From NCBI GenBank assembly GCA_964362915.1, contig CAYIGH010000001.1, positions 30,519 to 94,518 on the forward strand: 64,000 nt of DNA. Direction: 5' to 3'. The translations under genes and the position numbers were made by a program. Positions 58,243-64,000 of the stretch are shown here, piece after piece. The notes below the pieces were generated by a model. It worked only from the letters and a program-made list of their open reading frames with translations. It was not told the DNA's origin and made no database searches. Position 1 is the first letter of the stretch. Every line of letters begins with the position of its first letter. This DNA comes from JAUSIK01 sp964362915. Lineage in GTDB: Archaea > Nanobdellota > Nanobdellia > Pacearchaeales > GW2011-AR1.

Positions 58243-59472
58243 CTAAAAAAAATAATCTTCATTCTCTTGGACAGGAATTAATTTATCCAGTTTATCTGGA
58301 TTTCTAATTAAATCCTCTATAAACCAATTTACTGAATTATATAGGCATGTAACTTTCCTGCATTCGTGGGCCGCGTTAAAATCTTGAATTAGCCTGAAAG
58401 TTTCATTTTTTGTTTTTTGGTAATTTTCCTCTGTGGAATATGCATTTTTATTCCCGATAGATGCTTTTCCCACATTTCTGTATACGGGACAAATAAATGC
58501 TCCCAAGGGGCTTAATACTTGTCTAAAAAATGTCATGTGGCAGTTTTTTGGCTGTTTAGTATAATCTTCCATTGTTCCGTTTTCTAATGCTTTAAGATTA
58601 GTACTTTCTCTTATTTTAAAGCGAGGAGTTTCAAATTTTTTGGCTTCTTGGATATTTTCTATTATTCTATTTATTGTCTTTTTGTACTCTTCAAATGGCT
58701 GATTAATTTCTATTATTTCAGCAGAGTTGTCAAAAGAGCGCTCTAAGAAAGGTTTAATAGAGACATAATCAAAATTATGGTCTCTTGCTAACTTGGCTGC
58801 TTGAATTATCTCTCCTATATTCGATACTATTGGTCTGCCGTCAGCATATGCATTTTCCCATGTTACAATATAAGAAAATCCTATTATTATATTTGGGTGG
58901 CGAGATTTTACTTCTGCTACATCTTGGCATATTTTTTCTAAAGTTATTGGTTTCTTTGGCTTATGCATTGCCTGAAATGTTTTATCTGTTCCTGAATCCA
59001 GGGATAATCTCGCCCAATCTTTCTCTGTAAAAAGATCTGCTACTTTATCGATTTTATGCATTCCTGTTCCATTGCTTACTACTGCAACTTGAATATTTCT
59101 TTCTTTCAAGTATTCAACTATATTTTCAAATTTAGAATAAAGAGTCGGTTCTCCGCCGCCTATTAAAATCGCAGATTTAAGGCCGTTTTTATACATCAGG
59201 TCTAAAGAGTCTAATAATTCCTCATGATTGAATTTTATTGGCAGATTGAGAATATCCCAGTCGACGCAGTGATCACAGGCGTAATTACAGCCTGTTGTTA
59301 AATCAAGATTTATAGAAAGAGGAGATCTGTTAGGGGTATTATGTGAATTTTCACTATTTGACCTTATATTTGACTGCCATTGGACATATTCTTTTAATCT
59401 AGGCAATAAAGATGGTTGCAAGAGTTTAGATGTGAAATCATGAACTGTGTTAACCTCTTCTTTTTCCTGCAT
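58243..59472 (-). CDS. Radical SAM protein
   Basis: A 409-residue radical SAM enzyme. The cluster-binding CX3CX2C is C62, C66 and C69 in TTGCNYACDHCV; the SAM motif follows as LIGGGEPTLY. The C-terminal part has further cysteines (NCHMTFF, FICPVYRN, HECRKVTCLYN) like a SPASM or twitch cluster domain. Such enzymes modify sugars, lipids or peptides by radical chemistry; the substrate is unknown. The gene is divergent from the class II aldolase gene. Confidence 0.82.
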   Translation of the reverse strand: MQEKEEVNTVHDFTSKLLQPSLLPRLKEYVQWQSNIRSNSENSHNTPNRSPLSINLDLTTGCNYACDHCVDWDILNLPIKFNHEELLDSLDLMYKNGLKSAILIGGGEPTLYSKFENIVEYLKERNIQVAVVSNGTGMHKIDKVADLFTEKDWARLSLDSGTDKTFQAMHKPKKPITLEKICQDVAEVKSRHPNIIIGFSYIVTWENAYADGRPIVSNIGEIIQAAKLARDHNFDYVSIKPFLERSFDNSAEIIEINQPFEEYKKTINRIIENIQEAKKFETPRFKIRESTNLKALENGTMEDYTKQPKNCHMTFFRQVLSPLGAFICPVYRNVGKASIGNKNAYSTEENYQKTKNETFRLIQDFNAAHECRKVTCLYNSVNWFIEDLIRNPDKLDKLIPVQENEDYFF

Positions 59473-59584
59473 TTAAGGATAGTGACTATTGGCTATTTAA
59501 ATTTTATCAAACATAAATGTTTACCACTTAGGGGAAATAATTAGCCAATAATAAGTTTATATATAGATAAAATATTTTTAGTTC

Positions 59585-60226
59585 ATGGAATCCAGAGAAG
59601 GAACAATAAAATTTAATCAAATTTTTAGAAAGCAATCACCGTTAGATTATAATGTTATTTCAGAATTGGACTCTTGGAGAAAAATTTTATATGATCATGG
59701 GCTAATCGGACAAGATAGATTAAGATATGGTGGTGCTGGCTACGGCAATGTAAGCCAAAGATTGCCATCTTATGATTTCTTAAAGAATAAAAATAGATTT
59801 GTGATTACAGGAACACAAACTGGCGGTTTATCTGAATTGAATGAGTCGCATTACACAACTGTCTTAGAATATTATCCTGAAAAAAATTTAGTTGTGGCAG
59901 AAGGGCCCATAGAAGCGTCATCTGAATCTATGACGCATGGAATAATATATGACCTGGATGATAGCATAAGATTTATCTTTCATACACATTCTCCGAAGAT
60001 TTGGAGATGCGCCGAAATATTTAAAATGCCTACTACAAGAGAAGACGTTGAATATGGAACTCCTGAAATGGCAGAAGAAGTTGAGAGATTATTTAAAAAT
60101 ACTGATGTGAGATATAAAAATATTTTATCAATGGGCGGACATGAAGACGGGATAATAAGTTTTGGGAGAACCTCATTTGAAGCAGGAACAACTATGCTGG
60201 ATTATTTAGAAAAAGTTAGTTCTTAA
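59585..60226 (+). CDS. Class II aldolase/adducin-family protein
   Basis: A 213-residue protein of the class II aldolase family. GYGNVSQRLPSYDF and TGTQTGGLSEL are the phosphate-binding loops, the zinc ligands are in FHTHSP, and GGHEDGIISFG carries the last His. The family includes fuculose- and ribulose-phosphate aldolases and epimerases. Its location beside the HldE-like and GT9 genes suggests a role in making or breaking a sugar phosphate for the surface glycan. A TATA box (AGTTTATATATAG, about 59551-59563) precedes it. Confidence 0.78.
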   Translation: MESREGTIKFNQIFRKQSPLDYNVISELDSWRKILYDHGLIGQDRLRYGGAGYGNVSQRLPSYDFLKNKNRFVITGTQTGGLSELNESHYTTVLEYYPEKNLVVAEGPIEASSESMTHGIIYDLDDSIRFIFHTHSPKIWRCAEIFKMPTTREDVEYGTPEMAEEVERLFKNTDVRYKNILSMGGHEDGIISFGRTSFEAGTTMLDYLEKVSS

Positions 60227-60234
60227 GAGAATAT

Positions 60235-60729
60235 TTATTTTATTCTTATTTTCCTCAAGATTTCAGATGTACTATGGTTCTTTAAGTCGCCAACAAGAAC
60301 AACCTTTCCTCCGTAACTTTCTACAAATTCTCTTTCAGGAATATATCTGCCAATATAATCTGTTCCTTTAGTATGAATGTGCGGCTTAAATAGTTTAAGC
60401 AAAGAGATGGGATTATCTTCTTCTAAAGGCACAACATAATTAACTGCTTCTATAGAGGCTATTAATTCCAATCTTTCATAATCTGGTGTTACAGGCTCTC
60501 TGTCTGGCTTTATTCTCTGCATTGATTCATCTGTATTAACAGCCATTATTAACACATCGCCCAATTCTTTAGCTGAATATAAATATCTAATATGGCCGAC
60601 GTGGAGAAGATCAAAACATCCGTTGCCGAAGACAATTATTTTTTTTTCTTGGCGCAGATTGTCTAATACCGGAAGTAGATTGTGCGGATTCTCATATATC
60701 TTGCTCTGATAAAAATATCTTTTTTCCAT
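60235..60729 (-). CDS. HldE/RfaE-like nucleotidyltransferase
   Basis: A 164-residue nucleotidyltransferase. The motif HVGH (H43-H46 in FGNGCFDLLHVGHIRYL) marks the cytidylyltransferase superfamily, and the whole sequence is closest to the C-terminal domain of HldE, which makes ADP-heptose from heptose-1-phosphate. The kinase domain is absent. Later motifs: TKGTDYIGRYIPER and HSTSEILRKI. It lies downstream of the GT9-GT2 fusion gene on the same strand, 34 bp away. Confidence 0.8.
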   Translation of the reverse strand: MEKRYFYQSKIYENPHNLLPVLDNLRQEKKIIVFGNGCFDLLHVGHIRYLYSAKELGDVLIMAVNTDESMQRIKPDREPVTPDYERLELIASIEAVNYVVPLEEDNPISLLKLFKPHIHTKGTDYIGRYIPEREFVESYGGKVVLVGDLKNHSTSEILRKIRIK

Positions 60730-60763
60730 CTGTTTTATCTTAATGGAGTATCTAAAGCTTTAG

Positions 60764-62650
60764 TTATTTTGTACTTTCTACTCTTTTCCATGCGTCTTGA
60801 TAATGGCTATTTTTAATTCTTGTATCTAAAAATACCTTCGCCCACATATGGAATCTTGCTCCTGCCAACTGCAAAGACCATATTAATTCTTTGATGTTTT
60901 TAGGGTATTCTATAACATATTTAATACCTTTTGCTTCATTGGAGAAATTTTTTACTCTGGGCGTTGTCTTAGTATCGACATATTTTTCCAGAGTTTCATG
61001 TGCTTTACTAGTTCTGGTTTTTTGTTTTATCCAGTCTCTCCAATTAGAAGGATTCTTTACATATACTTCTGCTTTATCAGCATAACCTACTCTATAGCCT
61101 TTCTCCCAAAAATAATATGGAATAACTGTATCTTCTGCGACGTCTAATGGTATTTTTTCTATCTTTTTCTTTCTGAATCCAAAAAGATAGCCTGAACATT
61201 CTAGGAAGGAATTTCTTTCAAATGCTCTTTTTCTTAATAAATGCGCTGCGTCAAATAAAAAATTCGCCCAATACCCATATTTTGTATTTTTTCCCTCTGA
61301 TGGCATAGGCCTGCCTGTGACACATCCTATTTCTGGATTATTAAATAATTTTGATATTTCTTCTATACAATTTTCTTTAATGTGAACATCTCCGTCAGTT
61401 AATATCAAAATATCTGTGTCTATTTCCTTGAATAGAAGATTTAGCGCATAACTTTTGCCCTTTCCCGGATCTTTAAAGATCTTTAATTTTTTATGGCTTT
61501 TTGTAAATTTTCTAGCTACTGATAATGTCTCCTCATCTGGGGCAGCCACTATAATCTCGTAATCATGTTTTGTTTTTTGATTTAGAGCTGATTCTATGGA
61601 TTTAGCAATATTCGGCTCTTTAAATGCAGTTATAAGAATAGTTATTTTTTGATGAATTAATTTTTTTACTGCAGTTAATGTTTCATTTGGGCTTATTTTA
61701 TCCATGCTTTTGCATTCTTTTTTGTAGCAAGATAAACAATTAGATTTTGCTACAACCTTTTCTCCGATATCATACATTCCTATTTCTGACGGCGAGGTCG
61801 GCCCTATCAAACAAATAGTTTTTCTTTTCAATGCTAGAGCAATATGCAATCCTAAACTATCTGTTGTAATGAATAGATTACAAATACTTATCAGAGCAGG
61901 AAATTCTAAAAGATCATTTCCACAGCCTGTATCTATTATTGGCGCCTTTGTTAATTTTTGAATTTCCTTATTGCGTTCTATCTCATTGAGGCCGCCGAAA
62001 AGCAATATCTTTGCTTTATATTTCTTATATATTCTTTCTATCAGGGCGGCACTTTTCTTTATTGGCAGGGCCTTGGGCCATCTATCTGCTGCTCCTGTGT
62101 TTATACCGATAATTAAATCTGAATCTATTAGATTATATCTTCTCAAAAAATTTAATGCTATTCTTCTCTGAGTTTTATTTAGTCTTAAAAATGGCTCATA
62201 TTTTCTCCAATCAACTTCCACTATTTCTCCAATTATCTGCCTATGAGTTTTTTTATTCTTCTTTTTTAGCAGATCATTTTCTGGTTTCTTGCCTATAGCA
62301 GACATATCAAACCATTCTTTTGTTGTTGTTGTTGGATATATAATTCCATTTTCTATTAAAAATCCTATTTTGTTAATTGAATTTATAGCTGAAGTAAATT
62401 TACAGCTGTCTTCATCTTCCTCTAAATTAATAATTAAATCAAATTTTATATCTTTTAATTTATTTTTATTTTCCTTACTTATAACATAATCAACGTAAGG
62501 ATTGTTAATAAACAGGGGCCGTGCTTTTTCTTGCGTGACCCAAAATATCTTTGGATTCTTTAACTTGTATTTTTCTTTTAAAGCTTGTGCTATAAAGCTA
62601 GTTCTTAAAACATCGCCTAGTGCACCAACTTTTATAATTAATATATTCAT
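60764..62650 (-). CDS. GT9-GT2 fusion glycosyltransferase
   Basis: A 628-residue protein of two domains. Residues 1-332 are GT9 (heptosyltransferase-like: MNILIIKVGALGDVLRTSFI, GINTGAADRWPKALP, TTDSLGLHIALAL, GPTSPSE) with a cysteine cluster (NCLSCYKKEC, 304-313). Residues about 335-560 are GT2: ITILITAFKEPNIAKSIES and the DXD-like ILTDGDVHI (D419, D421). GT9 enzymes use ADP-heptose, so the nearby HldE-like gene fits. A fusion of these two families is unusual. It probably adds two sugars in turn. Confidence 0.8.
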   Translation of the reverse strand: MNILIIKVGALGDVLRTSFIAQALKEKYKLKNPKIFWVTQEKARPLFINNPYVDYVISKENKNKLKDIKFDLIINLEEDEDSCKFTSAINSINKIGFLIENGIIYPTTTTKEWFDMSAIGKKPENDLLKKKNKKTHRQIIGEIVEVDWRKYEPFLRLNKTQRRIALNFLRRYNLIDSDLIIGINTGAADRWPKALPIKKSAALIERIYKKYKAKILLFGGLNEIERNKEIQKLTKAPIIDTGCGNDLLEFPALISICNLFITTDSLGLHIALALKRKTICLIGPTSPSEIGMYDIGEKVVAKSNCLSCYKKECKSMDKISPNETLTAVKKLIHQKITILITAFKEPNIAKSIESALNQKTKHDYEIIVAAPDEETLSVARKFTKSHKKLKIFKDPGKGKSYALNLLFKEIDTDILILTDGDVHIKENCIEEISKLFNNPEIGCVTGRPMPSEGKNTKYGYWANFLFDAAHLLRKRAFERNSFLECSGYLFGFRKKKIEKIPLDVAEDTVIPYYFWEKGYRVGYADKAEVYVKNPSNWRDWIKQKTRTSKAHETLEKYVDTKTTPRVKNFSNEAKGIKYVIEYPKNIKELIWSLQLAGARFHMWAKVFLDTRIKNSHYQDAWKRVESTK

Positions 62651-62684
62651 AAAAGTTTATTAAGAATTAAGTTTAAAAGATTTA

Positions 62685-63836
62685 TTAAAGTTTATTCCCT
62701 AATAATTGCTTATATAGGTTCTCTATTCTTTTGGCAATTGTATTCCAGCGATAGTTTTTTGCTTTTTCCAGATTATTCTTTTTTATATTTTCCATTAATT
62801 TCTTATTATTTAATAATTCTATAATCTTTTTTGCGAATCCTTGATTATTTCCGTACTCGACTAGAAACCCATTTTCTCGATCTTTCATTTCATAAGGTAT
62901 GCCATTTACAGGTGATGCTATAACGGGCAAGCCTGAAGCCATTGCTTCGAATAATGTTAATGGAAGGCCTTCACGATAACTAGGCATAACAAAAATATCT
63001 GCTGCCTTATACATTTTTATTATTTCTTCTCTATCTCGAGTTTCCAACATTAAAATGATATTTTTCTCATTTCCTATAAGATCTTTTACAATTTCTCTCA
63101 TCCCTTCATCAGGGCCTCTAATGAGAAAAGTAACATCTTTTCTTTCTTTTAATATTAGCTTTGCAATTTCTACAAATTTATCTGGGCCTTTTGTTACGCT
63201 TAATCTTCCGAAAAATAATACTAAGGGACCTTTTATATTATTTTTTCTTTTGAAATCATTGTTTTTTATTTTTTTGAAGAATTCTTCTGCCATTCCATTT
63301 GGAATATTAATTATCTGAGATTCTTTTCCACCATGCTTCTTTATGAAATTAAATTCCCAGGGTGTAATCGCAATTATTTTATCTGTTATTTTAAAAGCTA
63401 AACGGCTGAAAAAGTTATAGCTTATTAGAATGCCTAATTTTCCTAAGGATGATCTGTATGAATCTGTCCAGGGGCAATGCGTTGTATGAATATGTTTTGC
63501 TCTTGATAATTTGGCTGCTAAAGCTGATAGAACAAAATGCAAGTGCCCAAAGACATGAGTATGTATTATATCAAATTTCTCTTTTAATAAGAGGGGAAAA
63601 ACTGAAGGGAATATAGTTGCGAAATTTGCTATTCTTGCTATATGAAAACAGCGATGAATATTGATTCCAGAGATTATTTCTTCTCTTTCTTTTATTCTTT
63701 GCTTTTTATTCCAGTCAGGGGCATATACATGAACTTCGTGGCCATTAGCAACCTGCCTTTTTGCTAATTCTTCTACTACCTGCCCGACGCCACTAATTGC
63801 AGGATTGTATTCAGAGCATATATGGGCTATCTTCAT
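62685..63836 (-). CDS. GT4 glycosyltransferase
   Basis: A 383-residue GT-B enzyme of family GT4. The N-terminal domain begins MKIAHICSEYNPAISGVGQV with the glycine-rich acceptor loop; the C-terminal donor domain has VLFFGRLSVTKGPD and the E-X7-E motif SYREGLPLTLFEAMASGLP. It probably adds one sugar to the growing glycan. It lies 34 bp upstream of the GT9-GT2 gene on the same strand, so it heads that operon with the HldE-like gene. Confidence 0.87.
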   Translation of the reverse strand: MKIAHICSEYNPAISGVGQVVEELAKRQVANGHEVHVYAPDWNKKQRIKEREEIISGINIHRCFHIARIANFATIFPSVFPLLLKEKFDIIHTHVFGHLHFVLSALAAKLSRAKHIHTTHCPWTDSYRSSLGKLGILISYNFFSRLAFKITDKIIAITPWEFNFIKKHGGKESQIINIPNGMAEEFFKKIKNNDFKRKNNIKGPLVLFFGRLSVTKGPDKFVEIAKLILKERKDVTFLIRGPDEGMREIVKDLIGNEKNIILMLETRDREEIIKMYKAADIFVMPSYREGLPLTLFEAMASGLPVIASPVNGIPYEMKDRENGFLVEYGNNQGFAKKIIELLNNKKLMENIKKNNLEKAKNYRWNTIAKRIENLYKQLLGNKL

Positions 63837-63901
63837 ATTAGGAATGAAAATAGAAAGTTAATAAGAGTTATGATGAAGAGATTTGCTACTCGGGGAGATG
63901 A

Positions 63902-63924
63902 AAAATTTGGAGAAGGTTTAAATA
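63902..63924 (+). promoter_or_regulatory. Promoter repeat shared with 46567-46589
   Basis: A 23-nt segment identical to 46567-46589, ending in the TATA-like GGTTTAAATA. It predicts a transcript start near 63945 for the gene at the window end. Confidence 0.45.
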
Positions 63925-63933
63925 TAAGAAAGA

Positions 63934-64000
63934 ATGAATGACCCTGCCCTAAAGGGCGAGGTATCAATTAATAAAAAAATGTCATCACAAATCAATCCAA
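63934..64000 (+). CDS. Start of a protein cut by the window end
   Basis: The ATG at 63934 opens a frame (MNDPALKGEVSINKK) that runs in phase through a second ATG at 63979 (MSSQINP) to the end of the window. The promoter repeat at 63902-63924 is just upstream. The DNA at 63943-63961 is also a hairpin, so the true start may be 63979. Too little is visible to name a family. Confidence 0.35.
   Translation, partial: MNDPALKGEVSINKKMSSQINP
63943..63961. repeat. GC-rich hairpin near the window end
   Basis: CCTGCCC (63943-63949) and GGGC-G-AGG (63954-63961) form a 7-bp stem with one bulged G and a TAAA loop, standing out in this AT-rich region. Similar hairpins flank IS200/IS605 (TnpB) elements, but no transposase is visible. 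It may instead be coding sequence of the partial gene. Confidence 0.35.

Noticed and set aside
63943..63961. An IS200/IS605 end at the window edge
   Set aside because: Only a hairpin is visible, without transposase or TnpB; it may be coding sequence, so no mobile element is called.

Overview
This 64 kb window is almost certainly from a DPANN archaeon, most likely of the Pacearchaeota/Woesearchaeota (Nanoarchaeota-like) branch. It is very AT-rich. It encodes archaeal-type information proteins: ribosomal proteins S13, S4, S11, L21e, L37Ae and L11, RNA polymerase subunits Rpo3, Rpo4 and Rpo12, Spt5, RNase P Pop5, both prefoldin subunits and archaeal RNase J. Promoters look archaeal (TTTATA/TTTAAA boxes about 20-40 nt before an ATG, so mostly leaderless or short-leader mRNAs) and the tRNA genes carry no encoded CCA. 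The surface equipment is also archaeal: S-layer protein, type IV pilin-like proteins, an archaeosortase-like protein and an AglB/STT3 oligosaccharyltransferase. Assignments rest on reading the translations by eye; no database search was run.

Layout. 1-9.2 kb: information processing. It has a ribbon-helix-helix protein, the L21e-Rpo4-DUF655-S13-S4-S11-Rpo3 operon, tRNA-Leu(GAG), a VanZ-like protein, a site-2 protease, Spt5-L11, tRNA-Pro(UGG), L37Ae, Rpo12, prefoldin beta and SepF. 9.2-22 kb: envelope. It has pilin-like and CARDB-like secreted proteins, an archaeosortase-like protein plus DedA, two paralogous single-pass exported proteins, the S-layer gene with a structured leader and strong Shine-Dalgarno, a divergent HTH regulator flanked by a perfect 27-nt direct repeat, and a four-gene pilin-like operon. 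22-31.4 kb: Pop5, an HtrA-like protease, small winged-helix proteins, RNase J, a dockerin-like secreted protein, a beta-helix surface protein, a HemK2-like methyltransferase and a HEPN/MNT toxin-antitoxin pair. 31.5-38.3 kb: a 1977-residue disulfide-rich surface protein with a DsbA-like thiol oxidoreductase directly downstream. 38.5-64 kb: prefoldin alpha, SpoIIM, then a long glycosylation island.

How the genes work together. The island can be read as a protein N-glycosylation and surface-sugar system: a GlcNAc-1-P-transferase-like enzyme starts the lipid-linked glycan, several GT2/GT4/GT9 enzymes and two GT39-like membrane transferases extend it, a Wzx/MATE-type flippase moves it across the membrane, and STT3 transfers it to secreted proteins, which here are rich in N-X-S/T sequons. 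rmlA, rmlC and rmlD plus an SDR supply a dTDP-deoxysugar, and an HldE-like nucleotidyltransferase beside a GT9-GT2 fusion suggests an activated heptose or similar sugar.

The most interesting items are the cysteine-rich giant protein with its DsbA partner, the repeat-flanked S-layer/regulator intergenic region, the archaeosortase-like gene without an obvious substrate signal nearby, a VanZ copy broken in a T7 tract, a second probable frameshift at about 13.03 kb, an L37Ae that has lost its zinc ligands, and the GT9-GT2 fusion.
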